Shown: positions 6,765 to 13,171 of the stretch, in pieces | Numbering within the stretch: position 1 is the stretch's first letter | Layout: each line of letters opens with the position of its first letter | Assembly (NCBI GenBank): GCA_035505995.1 | Contig: DATJQF010000213.1 | Coordinates: 1-13,171 of the forward strand | From: DATJQF01 sp035505995 | Lineage (GTDB): Bacteria; Bacteroidota; Bacteroidia; Bacteroidales; FEN-979 | Direction: 5' to 3' | Length of the DNA: 13,171 bases | Position numbers and translations under genes: made by a program | Notes under the pieces: generated by a model | Database searches by the model: none | Seen by the model: the letters and a program-made list of their open reading frames with translations, nothing else | Told to the model about the DNA's origin: nothing

Positions 6765-6938
6765 TTCAAAAGCGCCCGGCGCCCAGACAACCTCAATGTC
6801 CTTGTCCAGCACGCCGTGCCGGCTCAGGCCGTCGAGGCAGCCCGACAGCAGCTTGGCGCCGATGAATTCATTGAACCTCGCGATCACAATGCCGATCTTC
6901 AGGTCCCGGCCTTCCAGCTTTCCTTCGATTGTTTTCAT
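6477..6938 (-). CDS. ribH: 6,7-dimethyl-8-ribityllumazine synthase
   Basis: Condenses 5-amino-6-ribitylaminouracil with 3,4-dihydroxy-2-butanone 4-phosphate to give lumazine, the substrate of ribE; it usually forms cytoplasmic 60-mer or pentamer shells. The 153-residue length is typical. Visible motifs: ARFNEFI (20-26), the WAPGAFELP loop (52-60), GAVIRGATPHF with catalytic His88, and the phosphate-binding GVLTTDTLEQAIERAGTKGGNKG end. The common THFDYV block reads PHFAYV here. It is the last gene of the riboflavin operon, 56 bp after ribBA, a longer gap than the others, filled with repetitive sequence. No terminator is seen downstream on this strand. Confidence 0.95.
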   Translation of the reverse strand: MKTIEGKLEGRDLKIGIVIARFNEFIGAKLLSGCLDGLSRHGVLDKDIEVVWAPGAFELPLLAQKMAANKMYDAVICLGAVIRGATPHFAYVAAEVTKGIAKVGLDSGKPVIFGVLTTDTLEQAIERAGTKGGNKGFDAALAAIEMVNLLKSV

Positions 6939-7016
6939 TTGGATTGGATTGGTTTGGTTTACTTGTCTCTAGCATCCTGCATCTGGTCCACCCTCTACCC
7001 TCTGTCTTCTATCTTC
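6939..7016 (-). repeat. Short-repeat, purine-rich spacer at the ribBA-ribH junction
   Basis: Read on the minus strand, this stretch is built of small near-duplications: AAGATAGAAGACAGA, GGGTAGAGGGTGGA, GATGCAGGATGC, and then AACCAAACC followed by AATCCAATCC. It fills the whole 56-bp spacer and covers the last codons of ribBA. The texture differs sharply from the surrounding coding DNA and resembles a dispersed intergenic repeat, but only one copy is in the window. Confidence 0.45.
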
Positions 7017-8233
7017 TTGGTATCCTCCGCAAACGTCAGCATATGCCCCAGCTTTTCCTTCTTGGTCTTCAGGTATTTCAGGTTGCGGTCGTTGTGCCGG
7101 ATCTGGATAGGGACCCGCTCCACGATCTCCAGCCCGAAGCCTTCGATACCGGATATTTTCTTCGGGTTGTTGGTCAGCAGGCGGATCTTCTTCACGCCCA
7201 GGTCGGCCAGGATCTCCGCTCCCGTGCCATAATCCCTCAGGTCGGCCGGAAATCCCAGGGCGCGGTTGGCTTCCACCGTATCGAGCCCCCCATCCTGCAG
7301 GGAATAGGCCTTCATCTTGTTGATGAACCCGATCCCGCGCCCTTCCTGGCGCATGTACAGGAAAACGCCCCTGCCCTCCTTCTCGATCCGCTTCATGGCG
7401 TCGTTCAGCTGGTCGCCGCAGTCGCAGCGCATCGATCCGAATACGTCCCCGGTCAGGCACTCCGAATGGACCCTCACCAAAACCGGGGTACTGCCGGAGA
7501 TATCCCCTTTCACCAGGGCCAGGTGGTTCTCCCGGGTGATGCGGCTCTGGTAGGTGATCGCCCGGAAGCTTCCGAACTTCGTCGGTAGTTCCACCTCCGT
7601 GACCCGCTCGATCAGCGATTCCGTCCTCCGGCGATAGATGATGAGGTCGGCGATGGTGATGATCTTCAGCTTGTGCTTATTCACGTATTCCATCAGCTCC
7701 GGGACCCGGGCCATGGTGCCGTCCTCGTTCATGATCTCGCAAATGACCCCGGCCGGGTAAAATCCCGCCAGCCGGGCAAGATCGACCGAGGCTTCCGTAT
7801 GGCCGGCCCTTACCAGCACGCCTCCGTCCCGGTACTCGATGGGGAATATATGCCCCGGCCGCGTGAAGTCTTTGGCGTTGGCTTTCGGATCGAGCACGCG
7901 ACGGATCGTCATGGACCGCTCCTGTGCGGAGATCCCGGTCGTGCACTCGGCGGCATCGACGGAAACGGTAAACGCGGTCCGGTTCGGATCGGTGTTCTTG
8001 GCCACCATCCGCTCGATGTGCAGTTCCTCCAGGCGTTCCCGGATCACCGGCAAACAGATCAGCCCGCCGCCGTATTTCACCATGAAGTTGACCACCTGCG
8101 GGGTCACCTTTTCCGCCGCGATCACCAGGTCGCCTTCGTTCTCGCGGTCTTCGTCGTCCACCACCACGATCATCTTTCCCTTCCGGATGTCGGCGAGGGC
8201 TTCTTCGATCGTGTTGAATTTTATTGAGTTCAT
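6995..8233 (-). CDS. ribBA: 3,4-DHBP synthase / GTP cyclohydrolase II
   Basis: A fused enzyme that feeds both branches of riboflavin synthesis. The N-terminal RibB domain (1-205) makes 3,4-dihydroxy-2-butanone 4-phosphate from ribulose 5-phosphate, with the metal-binding DDEDRENEGD (26-35), CTTGISAQER (97-106), RPGHIFP (125-131) and GHTEASVDLARLAG (144-157). The C-terminal RibA domain (206-412) opens GTP, with zinc cysteines Cys259, Cys270 and Cys272, RQEGRGIG (295-302) and GLDTVEAN. The 412-residue length is normal. The usual ending KLGHML(T)F is followed by an 11-residue tail (AEDTKKIEDRG) whose last codons fall in a repetitive tract. ATG start at 8233, 18 bp after ribE. Both active sites look intact. 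Confidence 0.96.
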   Translation of the reverse strand: MNSIKFNTIEEALADIRKGKMIVVVDDEDRENEGDLVIAAEKVTPQVVNFMVKYGGGLICLPVIRERLEELHIERMVAKNTDPNRTAFTVSVDAAECTTGISAQERSMTIRRVLDPKANAKDFTRPGHIFPIEYRDGGVLVRAGHTEASVDLARLAGFYPAGVICEIMNEDGTMARVPELMEYVNKHKLKIITIADLIIYRRRTESLIERVTEVELPTKFGSFRAITYQSRITRENHLALVKGDISGSTPVLVRVHSECLTGDVFGSMRCDCGDQLNDAMKRIEKEGRGVFLYMRQEGRGIGFINKMKAYSLQDGGLDTVEANRALGFPADLRDYGTGAEILADLGVKKIRLLTNNPKKISGIEGFGLEIVERVPIQIRHNDRNLKYLKTKKEKLGHMLTFAEDTKKIEDRG

Positions 8234-8251
8234 CTTAGTCAGTGTTTTTAG

Positions 8252-8893
8252 TTATAGAAACCCCTCCTCCGCCAGGTACTCCGGGGTGATGTTGCGTTTC
8301 CCGGTTTGAGTGCCCAGCAGCGCTTCAATGTACTTGGCAATCAGGTCGCATTCGATGTTCACCAGCCGTCCTTCCCCTTTGCCGGTGAGGGCTGTTATCG
8401 TTCGGGTGTGGGGGATGAGCGAAACCTCGAAGGCCGCTCCGTCGACCTTCGCCACGGTCAGGCTGATCCCGTCGAGGGAGACCGATCCTTTCTCCGCTAT
8501 GTATTTCATCAGTCCCCGGTCGGCGGAAACCGTCATCCAGATCGCGTTGGCCTCCGTCCGTTTTTTCAGGATGATCCCGGTGCCGTCCACATGGCCGCTC
8601 ACCAGGTGCCCTCCCAGGCGGTCCGACAGCTTCAGCGCCCGCTCCAGGTTGACCCGGCTGCCGGCTTTCATTTCACGGAGCGAAGTCCTCCGGATCGTCT
8701 CCGGCATCACATCGGCCGAGAAGGATCCTCCGTCCAGCGATACCACCGTCAGGCAGATCCCGTCGGTGTTGATGGAGTCGCCGATCCGGGTCCCTTCCAG
8801 CACCTCTTTCGCGCCGATCACGATCCGGTACGATTCGCCTCCCGCCCGGATCTCCTTAATGATCCCCGTTTCCTCGATAATCCCCGTGAACAT
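8252..8893 (-). CDS. ribE: Riboflavin synthase, alpha subunit
   Basis: Dismutes two molecules of 6,7-dimethyl-8-ribityllumazine to riboflavin and the ribH substrate; a cytoplasmic homotrimer. The 213 residues hold two lumazine-binding barrels, as in the family. The first begins MFTGIIEETG and includes GDSINTDGICLTVVSLDG, then NLERALKLSDRLGGHLVSGHVDG. The second includes KGSVSLDGISLTVAKVDG and SLIPHTRTITAL. The ATG start at 8893 gives the canonical N terminus, which lines the active site. It begins 6 bp after the ribD stop and precedes ribBA by 18 bp, so it is co-transcribed with both. Confidence 0.95.
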   Translation of the reverse strand: MFTGIIEETGIIKEIRAGGESYRIVIGAKEVLEGTRIGDSINTDGICLTVVSLDGGSFSADVMPETIRRTSLREMKAGSRVNLERALKLSDRLGGHLVSGHVDGTGIILKKRTEANAIWMTVSADRGLMKYIAEKGSVSLDGISLTVAKVDGAAFEVSLIPHTRTITALTGKGEGRLVNIECDLIAKYIEALLGTQTGKRNITPEYLAEEGFL

Positions 8894-8899
8894 CTTTCT

Positions 8900-10012
8900 T
8901 TATGTTTTATCAATATAGCCTTCCACCATTATATCCTCCCCAATTCTTTTAACGCCGACGTCACGCAGCCGCACTGCCTGTTCCATTTCAGGGAACCCAT
9001 CGCCTCCCACCGGCGTCGGAGCGGTCTTGCCGCCGAGGATCTTGGGGGAGATAAAGGAAACGACCTTATCCACCAGTCCTTCCCGGATCGCCGAGAAAGC
9101 AAGGGTGCTCCCGCTTTCCAGCAGGAGGCTGTCGATGCCCATCGCCCCGAGCGAGCGGAACAGGAAGGCCAGGTCGATCCGCCGGTCTTTGAGCGGGCAT
9201 TCCAGCACCTGCACGCCGGTCCGCTGCAGCTTTTTCATTTTTTCCCGGTCCGCCTGTCCCGAAACCGCCAGGATCACCAGTTGCGGCTCGTTTTGCAGCA
9301 CCCTGGCCTCCTCCGGGATCCTTCCCTTCGTATCGGCTATGATCTTCAGAGGGTCTTTCCCCTTTTTTCCCTTCAGCCGGGTATTCAGCAGCGGGTCATC
9401 ATACAGGATCGTACGGATGCCCGTAAGGATCGCCATGTTCCGGTGCCGCAACTGATGGACATACTTCCTCGACTCTTCGCCGGTGATCCATTTCGAGGCA
9501 TTGCGCACCGTTGCGATCTTGCCGTCGAGGGTCATGGCCGTCTTCAGGGTGCAGAAGGGCATCCCGGTGCGGATGTGTGTGAGGAACGCCTCGTTCATTT
9601 TCCGGATCTCCGGCTCCAGCACCCCGGTTTCCACCTCAATCCCTGCCTGCTGCAGCATTCCTATGCCTTTTCCGTTCACCAGGGGGTTCGGATCCTGCAT
9701 CCCGATCACGACTTTCCGGATCCCTTCCCGGATGATGAACGGTGTGCACGGCGGGGTTTTCCCTTCATGCACACAAGGCTCCAGGGTCACAAAGAGGGTG
9801 GCTCCCCGCACCGGGCCACGGGCAGCGCCCACTGCATTGACTTCCGCATGCGGTCCTCCCCAGTACTCATGGAAACCCTCCCCGACGATCCGCCCGTCTT
9901 TCACCAGGACGGCTCCGACCATGGGATTCGGGTTTACCCGGCCGGCTCCTTTCTCCGCCAGCCGGAGGGCCCTTTTCATATGCTTTTCGTTTTCCGTCAT
10001 GCAGGCATTCAT
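8900..10012 (-). CDS. ribD: Bifunctional riboflavin deaminase / reductase
   Basis: Carries out the second and third steps of the pyrimidine branch of riboflavin synthesis. The N-terminal deaminase domain (about 5-150) shows zinc ligands His55 (PHAEVNA), Cys80 (LEPCVHEGKTPPC) and Cys89, with proton-shuttling Glu57. The C-terminal reductase (about 152-370) shows KTAMTLDGKIAT, a nucleotide-binding ILTGIRTILYDDPLLNTR block, LLLESGSTL and SPKILGGKTAP. The length is usual at 370 residues. The longest start, ATG at 10012, is one nucleotide from the terminator T-run. ATG at 10000 (residue 5, MTENEKHMKRAL) fits the family better and leaves room for a ribosome. First gene of the operon, directly under FMN riboswitch control. 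Confidence 0.95.
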   Translation of the reverse strand: MNACMTENEKHMKRALRLAEKGAGRVNPNPMVGAVLVKDGRIVGEGFHEYWGGPHAEVNAVGAARGPVRGATLFVTLEPCVHEGKTPPCTPFIIREGIRKVVIGMQDPNPLVNGKGIGMLQQAGIEVETGVLEPEIRKMNEAFLTHIRTGMPFCTLKTAMTLDGKIATVRNASKWITGEESRKYVHQLRHRNMAILTGIRTILYDDPLLNTRLKGKKGKDPLKIIADTKGRIPEEARVLQNEPQLVILAVSGQADREKMKKLQRTGVQVLECPLKDRRIDLAFLFRSLGAMGIDSLLLESGSTLAFSAIREGLVDKVVSFISPKILGGKTAPTPVGGDGFPEMEQAVRLRDVGVKRIGEDIMVEGYIDKT

Positions 10013-10013
10013 T

Positions 10014-10047
10014 AAAAAGCCCTGAAGAAATCATTCTCCAGGGCTTT
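10014..10047 (-). terminator. Intrinsic terminator of the FMN riboswitch
   Basis: On the minus strand, AAAGCCCTGGAGAA (10047-10034) pairs with TTCTTCAGGGCTTT (10029-10016) as a 14-bp stem with one G-U and a TGAT loop, followed by TTTTT (10018-10014). It lies after the FMN aptamer and ends one nucleotide before the longest ribD start. This is the expression platform: termination when FMN is bound is known for many such elements and is inferred here. The hairpin also covers the region where a ribosome would bind. Confidence 0.85.
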
Positions 10048-10073
10048 ATCCTCGGGTAAAAATACTTTTCACC

Positions 10074-10200
10074 GAATTTCTTCTTCCATCCAGACTTTCA
10101 CTGTCGGTGCCGTAGTCTCAACGGCTCCCCCCCGCTCTCTCGAACGGGGATCGCGGACTTTACCGCCGATCGGGAATTTCACCCTGCCCTGAAGAAATCT
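10074..10200 (-). ncRNA. FMN riboswitch (RFN element) aptamer
   Basis: The conserved RFN core is plain on the minus strand: CTTCAGGGCAGGGTGAAATT, a CCCGATCGGCGGTAAAGTCC block, GCGA, an inner stem with GGAGCC and GGCACCGACAGT, then GAAAGTCTGGATGGAAGAAG. The closing stem P1 pairs GATTTCTTC (10199-10191) with GAAGAAATT (10083-10075), nine pairs with one G-U. The element senses flavin mononucleotide and sits between a good promoter and a terminator in front of ribD, so it should switch the whole rib operon off when FMN is plentiful. Identity is certain from the core; the mode of control is inferred from the terminator. Confidence 0.96.
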
Positions 10201-10241
10201 TATAGACTATAAACGCTTTCTGCTCTTCTTTATTCTTTTTG

Positions 10242-10273
10242 CAAATTTACTGAAACCTGTTAAAAATAACAAA
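10242..10273 (-). promoter_or_regulatory. Riboflavin operon promoter (Bacteroidota type)
   Basis: On the minus strand, TTTG (10273-10270) and TAAATTTG (10249-10242) match the Bacteroidota -33 (TTTG) and -7 (TAnnTTTG) elements with 20 nt between them, the usual spacing. Transcription would begin around 10232-10237, about 35 nt before the FMN aptamer. The -33 box touches the stop region of the upstream secreted-protein gene. Confidence 0.72.
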
Positions 10274-10275
10274 CT

Positions 10276-12624
10276 TTACTGTACGATCATCTTTTCCGTC
10301 CTGGATCCGCTGTCGGTCCTGACCCTGACAAAATAAATGCCTTTTCCCATATTCCTCAGGTCCAGGTTCTTCACCGCGCTTTTCTGCGGTCCGGCCACTA
10401 CATCCGAATAGACCTGTCTTCCGGTCATATCCAGGATCGTGACGGTCGCCTGGTTTTCCTGCAGATTCTGGATCGTCAGCCGGCAGGTGCCCTGGGCCGG
10501 GTTGGGGAACAGGGAAATATCGAAGTTCGTCCCGGTGATCTCGGAAATGCCTACTGCCGGAGAAAAAGTGACATTGATATCATCGCTGGCTGCATTGGTG
10601 CAGGTCGGGATCGGGTAAGCGGTCAGGGTGAGGGTAAGCAGTCCGGCGGCCCTTTCCTGCCATCCCGTATGGTACAACGGGGTCAGTACGGTGTCGGCGC
10701 TGAACCAGCCGTCGCCGGCAGTGGTCCATTTCACGGAGCTGTAATCGGTAGCATGGCCCTGTGCCGGGTACAGCGGCAGGGTGATGGCATAGGTGGTATC
10801 GTTCCCGGCAAAGGCGGTCGGTTCGGCATGCACGCCAACCTGCGTGGTATCATGCTTGGTCTGGGTGCCGTCATTTACGGCACAGACATACTGGGTGTTA
10901 GCGGTCGGGGACACCACCGGGTTGGCCTGAGTGGAGGTGAACCCGGCCGGGATCGAGGTCCAGGAATAGGTATAGGTTCCCGACCCGCCGGTTGCGCCGG
11001 CATCCAGCGTGGAGGATCCGCCCGTGCAGATGCTCTGGGGACTGGCGCTGGCGCTCAGCATAAAGATATTGGCAAAGCTGAACGATGCGATCCTTGTTTT
11101 CCAGTTGGCCTGGGAGGAAGTAGAATAGTATTCCTGGGTATACCAGAACTTCTTGGCCACTGTGGGATCGATCGACATGCCGCTGTAATCTCCCCACCGG
11201 CTCGGGCTGCCGCTCCAGGTATTGGTTTGCGAGCCGCCGCCGTTGATGATCCCCATTTCACCAAGCGTCATTTCGCCCAGGGGATCGCCGTTCATACGGC
11301 CGGTGTAGCGGATGGAAGGAAATACGGTCGAGCTCGACACGGAATATCCCAGGGCCATATTCCCGGTGGAATCCATGGCCACGCTCCCCATCCAACGGCA
11401 GTTATTATCCGGGGAAAAAGTCCCTTCCTGGTACAGCGACCAGTCGGTGCCGGTGCTTCTCAACTCGAACCAGCGGATGCCCGCCAGCCCGCTGCCGTCG
11501 GCATTCACTGTGAAATTCCCTACGATCGACCAGTGATCGTTGAATTTGCGGAACTGGAGGCGATACATCAGGCGGCCGGCCAGGGGATCCAGTTTCACGC
11601 CGGTTCCCTTCTGCGGGATCCCGCCGGAGATGGTGCCGGTGAACGGGGTGATCGGGACGGAGGTCTTTTGGGTAAAAGTGGAATTCGATGGCGTGGTCCA
11701 GTCCACCTGGAATTCCCACACTTTGATCTGGGGGCTGGAATAAACGTCCATGAAATATTCAGGAGTTCCTGCGGGCGGGAAAGCGCCGTCACAGTCGGCC
11801 GGCATGATGCAATAAACAGAGGCCGGGAGGGTGAAGACCACCATCTGGGCGTCGGGATCGCCGGTGAGCATCTTGTTGTATTCCATTGCTACGGCAGCCG
11901 GTCCCTGGAAGTTCCCGTTGAACTGGTTGAACGACATGTAGATCCCGTCGGGCCAAACCCCCAGTTTGGGATAGTCGTTCATATCGTTGAACTGGAACTG
12001 ATAGCGGTACCAGGATCCGGTGGGATCGTTGGTCTGCGAAACGGCGACCATCTGGTAGCCGGGTCCGTAAGGTGCACTGGGGACCGAGAACTGGCTGAAG
12101 ATCCAGCGGTCATGCACTTCATCATAGTTGATGGTGCCGTCGCCGTCATTTTCATTATGCGGCATGCCATTCCAAACATTGCTGTTGTTAGTCGGACCCA
12201 TGAGCTTTACTCCGTTCTTGTCATAAACTGCATATTGACAATTCACCACTTCAAAGTAATGACTGGCTCCGACTTCTCCGTAGGTGTCGGGAGGGCAAAG
12301 CGAGCCGTTCCCGCCGGTGCCATCGAAATTCTGAATGGTGGTATCGGTCGGGACCATGCCTGATTTATCCCGCCGGATCGGATCCGCCACGCCGCTGTTA
12401 TAATTCGGGTATCCGAACGGATACAGGCGATTCTTCACTACGCCGTCCTTCCAGGTCATATCGGCCTTTGTGAGAGCGGAAGGCGGGAGATCCCTTAGCG
12501 GGGGAGATACATCAAAATAAACGGCTTTGGCAATAACACTGGGATGGAGAACTACATGTTGCTGGGCAAACGAATATATCGAGGCCAGGAAAATGAACAG
12601 GAAAAGAATGGAAAATTTTTTCAT
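10276..12624 (-). CDS. Large extracellular T9SS-sorted protein with propeller-like core
   Basis: A 782-residue exported protein of unknown activity. The start is ATG at 12624, which gives the signal peptide MKKFSILFLFIFLASIYSFAQ. A longer frame back to 12711 adds 29 residues lying across the promoter and is rejected. Residues about 95-525 form a family seen in many bacteria, with FDGTGGNGSLCPPDTYGEVG, YFEVVNCQYAVYDKNG, VHDRWIFSQFSVP, VSQTNDPTGSWYRYQF and NDYPKLGVWPDGIYMSFN; a beta-propeller is likely but inferred. Then comes a PKD/Ig-like segment (SICTGGSSTLDAGATGGSGTYTYSWT) and a second beta region. The last 80 residues are a type A T9SS sorting domain (FPNPAQGTCRLTI, ILDMTGRQVYS, GKGIYFVRVRTDSGSRTEKMIVQ). 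It is transcribed alone, divergent from the SDR gene. Confidence 0.85.
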   Translation of the reverse strand: MKKFSILFLFIFLASIYSFAQQHVVLHPSVIAKAVYFDVSPPLRDLPPSALTKADMTWKDGVVKNRLYPFGYPNYNSGVADPIRRDKSGMVPTDTTIQNFDGTGGNGSLCPPDTYGEVGASHYFEVVNCQYAVYDKNGVKLMGPTNNSNVWNGMPHNENDGDGTINYDEVHDRWIFSQFSVPSAPYGPGYQMVAVSQTNDPTGSWYRYQFQFNDMNDYPKLGVWPDGIYMSFNQFNGNFQGPAAVAMEYNKMLTGDPDAQMVVFTLPASVYCIMPADCDGAFPPAGTPEYFMDVYSSPQIKVWEFQVDWTTPSNSTFTQKTSVPITPFTGTISGGIPQKGTGVKLDPLAGRLMYRLQFRKFNDHWSIVGNFTVNADGSGLAGIRWFELRSTGTDWSLYQEGTFSPDNNCRWMGSVAMDSTGNMALGYSVSSSTVFPSIRYTGRMNGDPLGEMTLGEMGIINGGGSQTNTWSGSPSRWGDYSGMSIDPTVAKKFWYTQEYYSTSSQANWKTRIASFSFANIFMLSASASPQSICTGGSSTLDAGATGGSGTYTYSWTSIPAGFTSTQANPVVSPTANTQYVCAVNDGTQTKHDTTQVGVHAEPTAFAGNDTTYAITLPLYPAQGHATDYSSVKWTTAGDGWFSADTVLTPLYHTGWQERAAGLLTLTLTAYPIPTCTNAASDDINVTFSPAVGISEITGTNFDISLFPNPAQGTCRLTIQNLQENQATVTILDMTGRQVYSDVVAGPQKSAVKNLDLRNMGKGIYFVRVRTDSGSRTEKMIVQ

Positions 12625-12665
12625 GTTTGTAATTTTGAGGGAGTAAGGATTAAAATAATCGCAGG

Positions 12666-12673
12666 CAAAGATA
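12666..12673 (-). promoter_or_regulatory. -7 box of the large T9SS-sorted protein gene
   Basis: TATCTTTG on the minus strand fits TAnnTTTG and is identical to the box before the other T9SS cargo gene at 3310-3317. It is 41 nt before the ATG at 12624, leaving an A/T-rich leader of about 35 nt. No good -33 TTTG is seen. Confidence 0.5.
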
Positions 12674-12752
12674 CTGGAAAAAACATTTTGACCGAAAAAG
12701 CTTTCCGACATTTTTTAGTAATTTTAACCGGCTGAAAAACGGATCATCTGCC

Positions 12753-13171
12753 ATGAATTTTATCATCACGGGAGCCAGCAGGGGGATAGGATCAGAACTG
12801 GTCCGGATCCTTTGCAAAAACAAGGGGAACCAGGTTTTCGCCATATCACGCAACAGGGACGGCTTGAAAAAGCTGCAGGCCGAATGCCTGAAGGCGAACC
12901 CGGATGCCAAGCTTTCGGTCGCAGAGTTCGACCTCTCTCATTTTGAGTTTTATCCGTTCCTCCTCCAGAAGATCGAGCTCTTTTTCCGGCACTGCGACGT
13001 GCTGGTCAATAATGCCGGACGGATGGTGAACAAGCCTTTTATGAAAACCGATCTGATCGATTTCGACGATATTTTCAACGTGAATGTGAAAGGAGCGTAC
13101 TTCCTGGTGCAGACTCTCATGCCGATCATGGGAAGCGGAACCCATATCGTGAATATCGGGAGCCTGGGAGG
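12753..13171 (+). CDS. Short-chain dehydrogenase/reductase, N-terminal part (3' truncated)
   Basis: An NAD(P)-dependent oxidoreductase of the classical SDR family, cytoplasmic, cut off by the window end after 139 residues. Visible: the Rossmann motif TGASRGIG (6-13), an Arg-containing segment after the second strand (AISRNRDGL) that often favours NADPH, the VAEFDLS strand end, NNAG (89-92), the structural Asn of FNVNVKGAYF, and the strand IVNIGSLGG whose Ser is the expected catalytic Ser. The YxxxK pair lies beyond the window. The substrate cannot be told from this part. The start is ATG at 12753 and the frame has no earlier sensible start. It is divergent from the T9SS protein gene with a 128-bp gap; no convincing promoter is seen for it. 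Confidence 0.9.
   Translation, partial: MNFIITGASRGIGSELVRILCKNKGNQVFAISRNRDGLKKLQAECLKANPDAKLSVAEFDLSHFEFYPFLLQKIELFFRHCDVLVNNAGRMVNKPFMKTDLIDFDDIFNVNVKGAYFLVQTLMPIMGSGTHIVNIGSLG

Noticed and set aside
8306..10015. 569-codon + strand frame opposite ribE and ribD
   Set aside because: It spans the ribE-ribD junction and mirrors the codon phase of two certain genes; composition is His/Arg/Pro-rich without domain signatures.
10669..12363. 564-codon + strand frame opposite the large T9SS-sorted protein
   Set aside because: It is a shadow of a gene with signal peptide and sorting domain; its Gly/His/Arg-rich translation has no recognisable motif.
12625..12711. N-terminal extension of the large secreted protein to an ATG at 12711
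   Set aside because: The extra 29 residues precede a perfect signal peptide and cover the -7 box at 12666-12673.
1..13171. Very frequent GATC / GGATCC strings across the window
   Set aside because: They follow from Ile ATC and Asp GAT codons next to Gly/Arg codons in both strands' genes; no clustering that suggests a replication or methylation signal.
1..13171. Search for CRISPR arrays, tRNA genes, transposases, attachment sites
   Set aside because: No regularly spaced repeats, cloverleaf-like sequence, transposase motif or terminal inverted repeats were found by reading; the gene content is ordinary chromosome.

Overview
The window is GC-rich, densely coding DNA from a Bacteroidota-like bacterium, probably an uncultured Bacteroidales-type lineage. 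The evidence is: two secreted proteins with type IX secretion system (T9SS) type A C-terminal sorting domains; an outer-membrane/periplasmic protein with the TPR, PD40 propeller, carboxypeptidase-regulatory-like and OmpA layout of PorE; TAnnTTTG-type promoter boxes upstream of several genes; and a lack of strong Shine-Dalgarno sites. No tRNA, rRNA, CRISPR array, insertion sequence or phage gene was seen.

Layout. (1) Positions 2-391, + strand: the 3' end of aroC (chorismate synthase), convergent with the next block across a 2-bp gap. Both stop codons lie in the loop of one hairpin. (2) Positions 394-3275, - strand: a tight three-gene unit, read in the order T9SS-sorted secreted protein, aguB (N-carbamoylputrescine amidase), aguA (agmatine deiminase). 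The two enzymes turn agmatine into putrescine. (3) Positions 3356-5344, + strand: the PorE-like OmpA-family protein, divergent from block 2. (4) Positions 5433-6089, + strand: a NarL/LuxR-family response regulator. TTACGTA boxes lie on both sides of it. A 387-bp gap (6090-6476) follows, holding a pair of TTACGTATCCC repeats and a doubtful small secreted ORF. (5) Positions 6477-10275, - strand: a complete riboflavin operon, read as promoter, FMN riboswitch, intrinsic terminator, ribD, ribE, ribBA, ribH. The gene order is the one known from Bacillus. (6) Positions 10276-12624, - strand: a large T9SS-sorted extracellular protein. (7) Positions 12753-13171, + strand: the 5' part of a short-chain dehydrogenase/reductase, divergent from block 6.

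How the parts work together. Blocks 2, 3 and 6 are connected through T9SS: two cargo proteins and one likely component of the machine. Block 5 is a self-contained FMN-controlled biosynthetic operon. Its riboswitch has a notable design: a 14-nt stretch of the aptamer 5' strand is repeated exactly as the 3' arm of the terminator, which suggests a direct strand-exchange switch. The most open question is what the response regulator controls. The shared TTACGTA boxes make itself, the small ORF at 6204 and the secreted protein at 3275 the first candidates. Most of the window is well-known biology. The riboswitch architecture, the TTACGTA box set and the repetitive ribBA-ribH spacer deserve the closest second look.
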